Shown one piece after another: positions 8,805-17,283 of a stretch of 64,000 nt of DNA. Origin of the DNA: Accumulibacter sp964420975. GTDB lineage: Bacteria > Pseudomonadota > Gammaproteobacteria > Burkholderiales > Rhodocyclaceae. A program made the translations under genes and the position numbers. The notes beneath the pieces are model-generated. The model was given only the letters and a program-made list of their open reading frames with translations. It had not been told where the DNA came from and ran no database searches. The number at the start of each line of letters is the position of its first letter. Within the stretch, counting starts at the first letter, position 1. The DNA lies in assembly GCA_964420975.1 (NCBI GenBank), contig CAYQVH010000023.1, positions 1-64,000 of the forward strand, in the 5' to 3' direction.

Positions 8805-8837
8805 GTTCACAAGCAGTGCTTCGAGTCCCTTGTGAAC
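8805..8837. repeat. Inverted repeat GTTCACAAG...CTTGTGAAC
   Basis: Perfect 9-bp arms (8805-8813 and 8829-8837) around a 15-base spacer, between the mrr stop and the VOC gene. It could act as a terminator stem for mrr, although no U-run follows, or be an operator. Confidence 0.5.
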
Positions 8838-8912
8838 GGTCCCTCGAGTTGAACTAGGCGGCACGATTCCCTTCCGCCGCACACGGCACCCAACGCTCTT
8901 CGGAGGCAACTC

Positions 8913-9314
8913 ATGTTCAGTCATGTGATGGTCGGTTCCAACGACATCGAGCGCTCAAGACGGTTCTACGACGCCGTGCTTGGCGTTCTCGGCGCGGCTG
9001 AGCCGTTGCGCAACGTCGCGAAGACCGGCCATGTTCGTCTGTTCTACCGGCACGATGGCGCGACTTTCTGCGTCAGCGAGCCGATTAACGGCCAAGCGGC
9101 GAGTCATGCCAACGGTGGCACGATCGGCTTCAAGTGCAGCTCGCCGGAGCAGGTTCGCAAATTCCACGACGCGGCAGTGGCGCACGGCGGCACTTCGATC
9201 GAGGAGGCTCCGGGTCTGCGTCAGGGGGCCCTGGGTGCGCTGTACCTCGCCTATGTGCGGGACCCTGATGGCAACAAGCTGTGCGCTCTCCATCGGCCAA
9301 CGGGGGAGCGCTGA
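8913..9314 (+). CDS. VOC (glyoxalase/bleomycin-resistance) family protein
   Basis: A 133-residue single VOC domain protein made of two beta-alpha-beta-beta-beta units. The first unit starts MFSHVMVGSNDIERSRRFYD, the second ends with the family signature YVRDPDGNKLCALHRP. The metal-binding His near the N-terminus and the Asp/Asn-rich end motif are visible, but the VOC family covers isomerases, lyases and dioxygenases, so the substrate cannot be told. A good ribosome site (GGAGG) precedes the ATG. It sits 120 bases before icmF; a functional link to CoA-ester metabolism is possible but unproven (it is much shorter than, and not clearly, a methylmalonyl-CoA epimerase). Confidence 0.88.
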   Translation: MFSHVMVGSNDIERSRRFYDAVLGVLGAAEPLRNVAKTGHVRLFYRHDGATFCVSEPINGQAASHANGGTIGFKCSSPEQVRKFHDAAVAHGGTSIEEAPGLRQGALGALYLAYVRDPDGNKLCALHRPTGER

Positions 9315-9435
9315 GCGAGTGGCGTCCTGCCCCTGCACGTCGTCTGTCTGCCCATGTCGCTGAACGGCCAGCGAGCCGGGCAAGCCCTTACCGGGTAATC
9401 TTTCCCCCTTCTCTTCTCTGTGGAGCGAGAACGTC

Positions 9436-12400
9436 ATGACCGATCTGTCTGTCGCTAAAAAACTGCAAGCTTACAAACCGAAGCACAAGGTCCGTTTCGT
9501 GACTGCCGCGTCGCTTTTCGACGGGCATGACGCGTCGATCAACATCATGCGCCGCATCCTGCAGTCGACCGGCGCCGAAGTCATCCATCTCGGCCACAAT
9601 CGTTCGGTGCAGGAAATCGTCAACGCCGCACTGCAGGAAGACGTGCAGGGGATCGCGATCACCTCGTATCAGGGTGGCCACGTCGAATTTTTCAAGTACA
9701 TGATCGACCTGCTGAAGGCGGGGGGCGGACCGGAGATCAAGGTTTTCGGCGGCGGCGGCGGCGTCATCATCCCGAGCGAAATCGACGAGCTGCACGCTTA
9801 CGGCGTCACCCGCATCTACTCGCCGCAGGACGGCCAGTCGATGGGACTGCAAGGGATGATCAACGAGGTCACGGCGAAGGCCGATTTCGATCTTGCCGCG
9901 CTGGCACCCCAGGATCCCGAGTCGGTGCTGTCGGCCTTGAAGTCGGGCAGTCAGCGGAAGTTGGCGCAAGTCATCACGGCGCTCGAGAACGGCGCTTATC
10001 CGGAGGCCGTACGCAAGAAGATCCTGCATGCCGCGAGCGGGCTCAAGGTCCCGACTTTGGGCATCACCGGTACCGGAGGCGCCGGAAAGTCTTCGTTGAC
10101 CGACGAACTCGTGCGCCGCTTCCGTCTCGACCAGGGGGACGCGATGAAGCTGGCGATCGTCTCGATCGATCCTTCCCGCAAGCGCACGGGCGGCGCGCTG
10201 CTTGGCGACCGCATCCGGATGAACGCGATCGAACATCCGCATATTTTCATGCGCTCGCTGGCCACTCGCGAGACCGGTTCCGAGCTGTCGGTGGCGCTGC
10301 CCGAGGTGCTCGCGGCCTGCAAGCTCGCCGGTTTCGATCTCGTCATCGTCGAGACCTCGGGTATCGGCCAGGGGAACGCCGCCATCGTGCCGCTGGTCGA
10401 TGTCTCGCTTTACGTGATGACGCCCGAGTTTGGAGCCGCGTCGCAGCTGGAAAAAATCGACATGCTCGATTTCGCCGACTTGGTCGCGATCAACAAGTTC
10501 GACCGCAAGGGCGCCGAAGACGCGCTGCGCGACGTGCGCAAGCAATACCAGCGCAACCATGAGGCATTCGACCGCAGCCCGGACGAGATGCCGGTCTTTG
10601 GCACCATGGCGGCACGCTTCAACGACGAGGGAGTGACCGCTCTCTATCAGGCGATCGTTCCCAAACTGCACGGCTTCGGCCTCAAGCTGAAGAAGGGCAA
10701 ACTCCCCCTGGTCACCGGCAAGCGGCCGTCAACCCAGCGCGCCATCGTGCCGCCACAGCGCGTTCGCTACCTGGCCGAGATCGCCGAAGCGCTGCGCAGC
10801 TACCACCGTCATTCGGCGGAACAGGCGGAAGTGGCTCGCCAGCGGCAGGCGCTGCGTATCGCCAAACAGCTCTTCGTCCAATGCGGCAAGGCGGCCGGTG
10901 AATTCGACGAGCTGATCGGGTGGAAGGACGGTCAGCTCGACGAGCGCTCCAGAAAGCTCCTCGACCTCTGGCCAAAGACGTGTGAGCTTTACGCGCAGGA
11001 CGAGTACGTGGTCAAGATTCGCGACAAGGAAATCCGGACGCGCCTGACCAGTAACTCGTTGTCGGGAACGCCGATCCGCAAGGTCTCGTTGCCGGCGTAC
11101 AAGGACGACGGCGAAATCTTGCGTTTTCTGATGAAGGAAAACGTTCCGGGCTCCTTCCCCTTCACCGGTGGCGTTTTCGCGTTCAAGCGCGAAAACGAGG
11201 ACCCGACACGGATGTTCGCCGGCGAGGGCGACCCCTTCCGCACCAACCGGCGCTTCAAGAAGGTTTCCGAAGGCATGCCGGCGAAGCGCTTGTCGACCGC
11301 CTTCGACTCGGTGACGCTTTACGGCTGCGATCCCGATGCACGGCCCGACATCTACGGCAAAGTCGGCAATTCGGGCGTCTCGATCGCGACGCTCGACGAC
11401 ATGAAGGCGCTCTTCGACGGCTTCGAGCTCTGCGCGCCGACGACCTCGGTGTCGCTGACGATCAACGGTCCGGCGCCGATCCTCCTGTCGATGTTCTTCA
11501 ACACCGCGATCGACCAGCAGATCGAGAAGTTCCGCAGCGACAACGCGCGCGAACCGACCGAGGACGAAATCCAGAAAATTCGCGTCTGGGTGCTCGCCAA
11601 CATTCGCGGCACGGTGCAGGCGGACATCCTGAAGGAGGACCAGGGACAGAACACCTGCATCTTCTCGACCGAGTTTGCGCTGAAGATGATGGGCGACATC
11701 CAGGAGTTCTTCGTGCACAACGACATCGGCAACTTCTATTCGGTGTCGATCTCCGGCTATCACATCGCCGAAGCCGGCGCCAATCCGATTTCGCAACTCG
11801 CGTTTACGCTCGCCAACGGGTTCACTTACGTCGAAGCGTATCTGGCGCGTGGCATGCACATCGACGATTTTGCCCCCAACCTGTCGTTCTTCTTCAGCAA
11901 CGGCATGGACCCCGAGTACTCGGTGATCGGCCGCGTCGCCCGCCGCATCTGGGCGGTGGCGATGAAGTACAAGTACGGTGCCAACGAACGCAGCCAGAAG
12001 CTGAAGTACCACATCCAGACGTCGGGCCGTTCGCTGCACGCACAGGAAATGGCGTTCAACGACATCCGCACGACGCTACAGGCGCTGATCGCGATTTACG
12101 ACAACTGCAACTCGCTGCACACCAACGCCTACGATGAAGCGATCACGACGCCGACCGAGGAATCGGTACGCCGCGCAATGGCGATCCAGTTGATCATCAA
12201 CCGCGAGTGGGGATTGGCGATGAACGAAAATCCGAATCAGGGGGCGTTCATCATCGAAGAACTGACCGACCTCGTCGAAGAAGCGGTGCTCAGGGAGTTC
12301 GAAGCGATCGCTTCTCGCGGCGGCGTCCTCGGCGCGATGGAGACCGGCTACCAGCGCGGCAAGATTCAGGAAGAATCGCTCTACTACGAGCACAAGAAGC

Positions 12401-12702
12401 ACGACGGTTCGTTTCCGATCGTCGGCGTCAATACCTTCCGAAATCCGAAAGGCGACGCTCCGATCGAAATCGAACTCGCCCGCTCGACCGAGGAAGAAAA
12501 GCAGTCGCAGCTCAATCGCCTGCAGAGTTTCCAGGGTCGGAACGCGATGGCTTCCCCGGCGATGATCGAGCGCCTCAAGCAGACCGTGATCGAGAACGGC
12601 AACCTCTTCGCCGTTCTCATGGACGCGGTACGCGTTTGCTCGCTCGGACAGATCACCGGCGCGCTCTACGAAGTCGGCGGCCAGTACCGGCGCAGCATGT
12701 AG
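9436..12702 (+). CDS. icmF: Fused isobutyryl-CoA mutase IcmF
   Basis: Adenosylcobalamin-dependent mutase that interconverts isobutyryl-CoA and n-butyryl-CoA, fused to its own G-protein chaperone. Domain order in 1088 residues: B12-binding domain (about 15-150; FDGHDAS with the cobalt-ligand His), MeaI-type GTPase (about 200-420; P-loop GTGGAGKSS), linker, and the TIM-barrel substrate domain (about 540-1088). Aligning the substrate domain to methylmalonyl-CoA mutase puts F594 (in TRMFAGEG) at the position of its Tyr89 and Q738 (in DQGQNT) at that of its Arg207. The Phe/Gln pair is the isobutyryl-CoA signature and argues against methylmalonyl-CoA. GGAG precedes the ATG. No cobalamin riboswitch was seen upstream. 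Length equals known IcmF proteins. Confidence 0.96.
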   Translation: MTDLSVAKKLQAYKPKHKVRFVTAASLFDGHDASINIMRRILQSTGAEVIHLGHNRSVQEIVNAALQEDVQGIAITSYQGGHVEFFKYMIDLLKAGGGPEIKVFGGGGGVIIPSEIDELHAYGVTRIYSPQDGQSMGLQGMINEVTAKADFDLAALAPQDPESVLSALKSGSQRKLAQVITALENGAYPEAVRKKILHAASGLKVPTLGITGTGGAGKSSLTDELVRRFRLDQGDAMKLAIVSIDPSRKRTGGALLGDRIRMNAIEHPHIFMRSLATRETGSELSVALPEVLAACKLAGFDLVIVETSGIGQGNAAIVPLVDVSLYVMTPEFGAASQLEKIDMLDFADLVAINKFDRKGAEDALRDVRKQYQRNHEAFDRSPDEMPVFGTMAARFNDEGVTALYQAIVPKLHGFGLKLKKGKLPLVTGKRPSTQRAIVPPQRVRYLAEIAEALRSYHRHSAEQAEVARQRQALRIAKQLFVQCGKAAGEFDELIGWKDGQLDERSRKLLDLWPKTCELYAQDEYVVKIRDKEIRTRLTSNSLSGTPIRKVSLPAYKDDGEILRFLMKENVPGSFPFTGGVFAFKRENEDPTRMFAGEGDPFRTNRRFKKVSEGMPAKRLSTAFDSVTLYGCDPDARPDIYGKVGNSGVSIATLDDMKALFDGFELCAPTTSVSLTINGPAPILLSMFFNTAIDQQIEKFRSDNAREPTEDEIQKIRVWVLANIRGTVQADILKEDQGQNTCIFSTEFALKMMGDIQEFFVHNDIGNFYSVSISGYHIAEAGANPISQLAFTLANGFTYVEAYLARGMHIDDFAPNLSFFFSNGMDPEYSVIGRVARRIWAVAMKYKYGANERSQKLKYHIQTSGRSLHAQEMAFNDIRTTLQALIAIYDNCNSLHTNAYDEAITTPTEESVRRAMAIQLIINREWGLAMNENPNQGAFIIEELTDLVEEAVLREFEAIASRGGVLGAMETGYQRGKIQEESLYYEHKKHDGSFPIVGVNTFRNPKGDAPIEIELARSTEEEKQSQLNRLQSFQGRNAMASPAMIERLKQTVIENGNLFAVLMDAVRVCSLGQITGALYEVGGQYRRSM

Positions 12703-12717
12703 ACGCCTGCAGAAGAC

Positions 12718-12746
12718 GACCGCCCGGCGGCCACCGGGCGGCGGTC
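12718..12746. terminator. GC-rich hairpin between convergent genes
   Basis: CCGCCCGG and CCGGGCGG form a strong stem between the icmF stop (12702) and the end of the convergent zinc-ribbon gene (12745). There is no T-run on either side, so it is at best a barrier-type bidirectional terminator. Confidence 0.4.
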
Positions 12747-13548
12747 AGAGAAGGGGCGTCGTCGTCATGCGCAAGTGAGCGACCGTGGCGAAAACGGTGT
12801 CTGCGCCACAGCGCGGGCAAGGACGCCCGCCAAGGTGCAAGCCGCGAGCGCGCGTCGACGCGCTGACACATGCGCCGCAGACGACGAGGTCGTCCTTTTC
12901 GCAGTAGCGCGCCGCGGCTTCAACCATTCCCGGCGTCAGCACCCGATCCGCGCCGTCCGCTGGACGGCCGGCAAACACGCTACAGGTTCGCCCGCAGATT
13001 TCACACGCGACATCGACCGGTGTCGCGCTGCGCTCCGCCGCGTCGAGAAGTCCCTTGTCGAACCCGCACCGCAACTCGCAACCGATCTTGGCGGCCATGC
13101 GGGCCTTGCGCTTGTACGTCACTTCGACCCGCGCCGGCTGAGTGACTTCCGCGACGTACTGAGCGGGTTGTCGCCCGAGGCCGAGAAATCCCTCCCGGCC
13201 AGCGGCGACCCGCCGCACGGTCCTGATCGTCTCGGTCGCGGTAAGCGCGGCATTGAGCCGGGTCAACGCGCTGCGTTCGTTGAGGGCGTGAATCGTGAGC
13301 GTACGCGACGTCGGATCGCACAGGCGTCGCCGTTCGAGGATGGTCGCGTCGTCTGGAATCTCCTCCTCGGCGAGCGCAAACGCGGCGTCGATGGTTGCCG
13401 CGCTGGCTCGCGCGACGTGAGCGCCGCCGTAGGTGATGATCTCCTCGGAAACGACGAAGGTATTGTCCGTCAGCCGCGCCCGCAAGCAGTCGCGCGCCTC
13501 CTCAAGAGAGTCGGCTTCGATCTTGATCGTGATCAGGTTGGCGTTCAT
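12745..13548 (-). CDS. Unknown protein with Jag-like segment and C-terminal zinc ribbon
   Basis: A 267-residue protein I cannot assign to a named family. Residues about 5-120 are acidic, mixed alpha/beta. Residues about 121-150 contain GREGFLGLGRQPAQYVAEV, which resembles the GxxGFLGxGxxPAxVxV stretch of Jag/SpoIIIJ-associated N-terminal domains. From about 155 on there are ten cysteines, in the patterns GCELRC, CEICGRTC, CGAC and CPRCGAD, which look like one or two zinc-binding ribbons. It is probably cytoplasmic: no signal peptide or membrane segment. It is convergent with icmF. A nucleic-acid-binding role is a guess based on the two segments. Confidence 0.75.
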   Translation of the reverse strand: MNANLITIKIEADSLEEARDCLRARLTDNTFVVSEEIITYGGAHVARASAATIDAAFALAEEEIPDDATILERRRLCDPTSRTLTIHALNERSALTRLNAALTATETIRTVRRVAAGREGFLGLGRQPAQYVAEVTQPARVEVTYKRKARMAAKIGCELRCGFDKGLLDAAERSATPVDVACEICGRTCSVFAGRPADGADRVLTPGMVEAAARYCEKDDLVVCGACVSASTRARGLHLGGRPCPRCGADTVFATVAHLRMTTTPLL

Positions 13549-13655
13549 GCTCGTTGAAGAGGGGCAAAGAGACGCGCGGCAAGGGGGTTTCGCGTCTCGT
13601 TGGCTGGGTCAGGGGTGAGTGCTCTCGCCAGGGGCTCGCTGCTTTTCTGCCCCTC

Positions 13656-14324
13656 TCAGCGGTGCCGGCTGGAACCCGTATCGGCCCTCTGGCGCCGGTC
13701 GTGGCGAGCCCATCCCAGGCCAAGCAGGCCCAGGCCGAATAGAGCAGAAGAGGTGGGTTCGGGGACTGCGGCAACGTTGAAGACGGCTATTTCGTGCAAC
13801 CATCCGTGGTAGCCCGAACGCTCATAAATCTCGCGGTTGTCGTAGACCAGACGCATCTTGTCGGAGGTGACGGCAGGAAAGAAAAAGTCGATCGGGCTCG
13901 ACGTCCAGGTCGTCGGGTCGTCATACGGTCCCACCCGGCTGAACGCGTCGCTGGTCGAGTAAATCGTGTCCCAAGTCGAGCGTACGCCGTTCCAGATCTG
14001 GATATCGACGAAGTTCGGCGCGTCGCGTTCGCCGCGATGCCACCAAGTAACGACCCGATTGAACGTCGTCTCGGACGCGAAGTCGACGACGACATTGAAA
14101 TAGCGTCCACCCCAACCCCAAGGTGCCGCCAGGCCATGGGCCCAGGTGTCGTAGTAGCTCGCTTTGCCGTCGACCAGGTCCGATTTCGACGTACCACCGC
14201 CCCAACCATCGTCAGACGCAGAGGTGTCCGCGCCCAACGCGAGATTGGGGACTGCAAAGGCCGACGGTGAGGCAGCAAGGGCAGTGAGAAGGGAAAGGGT
14301 GACGATTGACGTATAGGGCTTCAT
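13656..14324 (-). CDS. PEP-CTERM exoprotein with discoidin-like domain
   Basis: A 222-residue secreted protein: signal peptide (residues 1-24, cleavage after AFA), a body resembling an F5/8 type C (discoidin, carbohydrate-binding) fold, and a PEP-CTERM sorting signal at the end (VPEPTSSALFGLGLLGLGWA followed by an Arg-rich tail). PEP-CTERM signals are processed by exosortase and lead to surface or matrix attachment, usually together with exopolysaccharide. The ATG has AGGAGA 8 bases upstream. No exosortase gene is in the window. The 5' leader contains a perfect hairpin. Confidence 0.9.
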   Translation of the reverse strand: MKPYTSIVTLSLLTALAASPSAFAVPNLALGADTSASDDGWGGGTSKSDLVDGKASYYDTWAHGLAAPWGWGGRYFNVVVDFASETTFNRVVTWWHRGERDAPNFVDIQIWNGVRSTWDTIYSTSDAFSRVGPYDDPTTWTSSPIDFFFPAVTSDKMRLVYDNREIYERSGYHGWLHEIAVFNVAAVPEPTSSALFGLGLLGLGWARHDRRQRADTGSSRHR

Positions 14325-14688
14325 CGGAAGTCTCTCCTGTTGGTTTCGGATTAAAGTCTCGGCCGAACGCCTCGGCGTTCGGCACAGGGGTGAGCCGCTT
14401 CGGCATACGGCTGTCGCCGCCTCAGGAGGCTCCACAATCGCCCGTTCTTTACCCCTGTTCAGATAAACTTATCAAATTAAATTAGCGCGCTGGACCCATT
14501 TTTCATCCTACGCGCAGCATACAGATGGGCTCGCCGACATCAGTCCCCGCTAGTAAATGGCGCCTTTCTTGCGCTAGCATTGAGGCTCGTATTTGCGCCG
14601 GCAGCCTTGCCGTATCGGCGATCCCGTGGCCGCGATCGATCCGGCCTGAGTCCTGGAAAAACCGGGGCGCCACTTCCTGGAGAAAACG
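14325..14688. other. Divergent intergenic region, 364 bases
   Basis: Separates the PEP-CTERM gene and the SlyB-like gene. It contains a strong hairpin close to the PEP-CTERM start, a second short one (GCCTCAGGAGGC), and an AT-rich patch around 14460-14485 that probably holds promoter elements. I found no convincing -35/-10 pair and no sigma-54 site. Confidence 0.5.
14362..14383 (-). other. Perfect hairpin in the PEP-CTERM mRNA leader
   Basis: GCCGAACGCC and GGCGTTCGGC are exact complements separated by two bases, 38 bases upstream of the start codon. With no T-run it is not a standard terminator; it could influence mRNA stability or translation. Confidence 0.5.
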
Positions 14689-15123
14689 ATGCTCCGCAAA
14701 TTCCTGGCCTGTTTCCTTGCCCTCATCCTGCTGAGTGCCTGCGCCGTTCCCGGACCGCCGCTGGGTGAACTCCAGATCCGATCGGGGGTGATCGAACACA
14801 TCACGCTCGTTCAGCTGCAGAGCAATCATCACCCGGGCGTTGGCGCCGTGGTCGGCGGCCTCGCCGGTCTCGGACTCGGCAGCTTGATTGGTGGCGGCAC
14901 CGGTCGTGATGTGGCGATGGTTCTCGGTACCGTTGGCGGCGCCGTCGTCGGCAATGAAATCCAGAAGACGCACGACCAACCGATCCCTGGTCAGCAGATC
15001 GTCGTTCGCACCAGCACCGGCGTGCTCGTTTCGGTGACACAGCCGATCAATCCCAACCTGTTTACGGGACAAAGCGTGTTCATCGAAGGCAGCGGCGAGG
15101 GCGCGCGCGTCGTCGCACGCTAG
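14689..15123 (+). CDS. SlyB-like outer membrane lipoprotein
   Basis: A 144-residue lipoprotein of the SlyB/PcpA type. The signal peptide ends in a lipobox (LLSAC, Cys18), so it should be lipidated and sent to the outer membrane. The middle is a glycine-zipper domain (VGAVVGGLAGLGLGSLIGGG and VAMVLGTVGGAVVGNEIQ) that forms two close-packed helices. The C-terminal part (GQQIVVRTSTGVLVSVTQP) is the conserved SlyB tail. A GGAGAAAA ribosome site precedes the ATG. In enterobacteria SlyB belongs to the PhoP envelope-stress regulon; no such box was identified here. Confidence 0.9.
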   Translation: MLRKFLACFLALILLSACAVPGPPLGELQIRSGVIEHITLVQLQSNHHPGVGAVVGGLAGLGLGSLIGGGTGRDVAMVLGTVGGAVVGNEIQKTHDQPIPGQQIVVRTSTGVLVSVTQPINPNLFTGQSVFIEGSGEGARVVAR

Positions 15124-15262
15124 CCGCCTGTCTGGTCAAGTCCGACCGGCGGCTATCGGGAGTGATCCTGAAACAGCTCGTGGCTGCGGGCGCGTAGCCG
15201 GTGTTTCCCGCGTCGTCGAGTGCGCGGGACCACCCAAGGCTGACCGACAACGCCGAAATGAC

Positions 15263-15336
15263 TGGAGCGGGCGAAGGGAATCGAACCCTCTGCTCTAGCT
15301 TGGGAAGCTAGGGTATTGCCATTATACGACGCCCGC
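15263..15336 (-). tRNA. tRNA-Gly(CCC)
   Basis: Full cloverleaf on the minus strand. Acceptor stem GCGGGCG pairs with CGCCCGC, followed by discriminator T and encoded CCA. Anticodon stem CTAGC/GCTAG encloses loop TTCCCAA, so the anticodon is CCC (reads GGG). The T-loop TTCGATTC is standard. Length is 74 including CCA. It stands alone; the rest of the 340-base interval between slyB and the GGDEF gene shows nothing else. Confidence 0.95.
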
Positions 15337-15462
15337 CCGAGGGTCGAATTCTACGCCGATTGCCAGCGGCGACACAACGCGCCGGTCAATCCGTCAAACC
15401 GGCCTTTGCCGCGGTAAACACGGCTGCTAGAATGGCCCGCTTGCCTTCGACCCTGACACCCC

Positions 15463-17256
15463 ATGCCCACCCTGTCGAATCCCTCGGAAATTGCCCGTGA
15501 AGCCTTGCGCCTGCTGGCTGTCCGGCGCCTGTCGCCGCTGCCCGAGAATTACCGCGCGCTTTATCACGAGATCGCGGGCACTACCGATACGGCAGAAGCG
15601 GCTTTCCCGGAGCGCGAATTCAAGGCGCTGGCCGCCTCGCTGCCGCGAGACAGCGCGCTACAACAGAAACTCGCGAAACGTTTCGAAACAGCGCTGCTGG
15701 CGCGCGACTGGACGGCACTGCAAGGCAGTTTGAGCGACCTCGTGCGCGACATCAGCAAGGAGCAGGACCAGCCCTGGAACGAGCTGTTTGCCGACTTCGT
15801 GCGCGGCTGGGAAAGCAGCCAGGCGGGCGTTACCGTGGCTCGCAAACGCGAATCGCTGGAACGTGTGCTTGCTGGCGGGGCGTCGAACCGCGAATTGTTC
15901 TTTGGCCGCTTGCAGGGTTTGGTCAGGTCCTGGCTGACCGGGGCGACTGCCGGCAACGAAATCCCGCTCGTCGAACCCGCCGGCATCACCGGGGCGACGG
16001 CTCACGGCGAACCGCCGGTAAGTCCGGTTGCCAACGATGGTCCAGATAAGGCTGAGGTCATCGATCTCGAACTGCGCTCGCTGTTCGTCTACACGCTCGA
16101 GGGGGTGATTGCGACGCAGCTGACCGATGAACCGGAACTCGCCGCCGAAGCCAAGGATCTGGCGCACAAAGTGCGCACGACGTCGTCGCCGGCGGCGACA
16201 GAAGGGTTGTCGGCGGCGCTCAAACGCTTTGCCTTCCGTCTTGAAATCCTCGCCGAAGATCGCAATGAACTGCGCACGGGCCTCTTGAACCTGTTGCAAC
16301 TGCTGATCGAGAACGTCGGTGAACTGGTCGTCGAGGATGGATGGTTGACGGGCCAGATCGCCATCGTGCGCGATATCGTGGCCAAGCCGCTGAGCATCCG
16401 CTCGCTTGGCGACGCCGAACACCGCCTGAAAGAGGTCATTTTCAAGCAGAGCCAGCTCAAGCACAGCCTCAACGAGGCCAAGGACGCGTTGAAGCAGATG
16501 CTTGCCGGTTTCGTCGATCACCTTGCCGAGTTCGCCGATTCCACGTCCGACTATCACGACAAGATTCAGGTCTGCGCCGACAAGATCAACCAGGCGGAAG
16601 ATATCGGACAGCTCGAAGGCGTGCTGGCGGAAGTGATCCGCGAGACGCAGATCATTCAGCTGAATGCCCAGCGCTCGCGCGACGAGTTGCGTGCGGCCAA
16701 ACTGCGAGTCGAAGAAGCCGAAAAACGGATCGGCGAGCTCCAGAGCGAGCTCGACAAGGCGAGCACGCTGGTTCGTCATGACCAGCTGACGGGCGCGCTG
16801 AATCGTCGCGGTCTCGACGAGGCCTTCGCCAAGGAAGCCGCGCGCTCGCAGCGTCGGCGCTCGTGCCTTTGCATCGCCCTGCTCGACATCGACAACTTCA
16901 AGAGGCTCAACGATTCGCTCGGTCACGATGCGGGCGACGCGGCGCTGGTACACCTGGCGACGGTGATCCGTGAAACGATGCGACCGCAGGATACCGTTGC
17001 CCGCTACGGTGGCGAAGAGTTCATCCTCCTCTTGCCGGATACGTCGATCGAGGACGCACAGACGGCGATCGTTCGCCTGCAGCGCGAGCTGACCAAGCGC
17101 TTCTTCCTGCACAACAACGATCGGCAACTGATCACCTTCAGTGCTGGCGTCACCGACTTGCGTCCCGACGACACACAGACTTCGGTGACTAAACGCGCCG
17201 ACGACGCAATGTACGCCGCCAAGCAGGCGGGGAAGAACCGGGTCGTGATCGGCTGA
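15463..17256 (+). CDS. GGDEF diguanylate cyclase
   Basis: A 597-residue cytoplasmic protein ending in a complete GGDEF domain (residues about 440-597) that should make c-di-GMP from two GTP. The active site is GGEEF (516-520), and an inhibitory site RxxD (R507-D510) lies exactly five residues before it, so product inhibition is expected. The N-terminal 430 residues are helical, with coiled-coil character near 385-440 (long E/K/R-rich stretch), and have no membrane segment; this region resembles uncharacterised sensor parts of other betaproteobacterial GGDEF proteins. The nearby HPt/HD-GYP protein may be the opposing enzyme. Confidence 0.93.
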   Translation: MPTLSNPSEIAREALRLLAVRRLSPLPENYRALYHEIAGTTDTAEAAFPEREFKALAASLPRDSALQQKLAKRFETALLARDWTALQGSLSDLVRDISKEQDQPWNELFADFVRGWESSQAGVTVARKRESLERVLAGGASNRELFFGRLQGLVRSWLTGATAGNEIPLVEPAGITGATAHGEPPVSPVANDGPDKAEVIDLELRSLFVYTLEGVIATQLTDEPELAAEAKDLAHKVRTTSSPAATEGLSAALKRFAFRLEILAEDRNELRTGLLNLLQLLIENVGELVVEDGWLTGQIAIVRDIVAKPLSIRSLGDAEHRLKEVIFKQSQLKHSLNEAKDALKQMLAGFVDHLAEFADSTSDYHDKIQVCADKINQAEDIGQLEGVLAEVIRETQIIQLNAQRSRDELRAAKLRVEEAEKRIGELQSELDKASTLVRHDQLTGALNRRGLDEAFAKEAARSQRRRSCLCIALLDIDNFKRLNDSLGHDAGDAALVHLATVIRETMRPQDTVARYGGEEFILLLPDTSIEDAQTAIVRLQRELTKRFFLHNNDRQLITFSAGVTDLRPDDTQTSVTKRADDAMYAAKQAGKNRVVIG

Positions 17257-17283
17257 GCCAGGACGCGCGATCGTCGGCGATCG

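Noticed and set aside
14325..14688. Sigma-54 promoter for the PEP-CTERM gene at 13656
   Set aside because: No GG-N10-GC pair with acceptable flanks was found on the minus strand of this interval.
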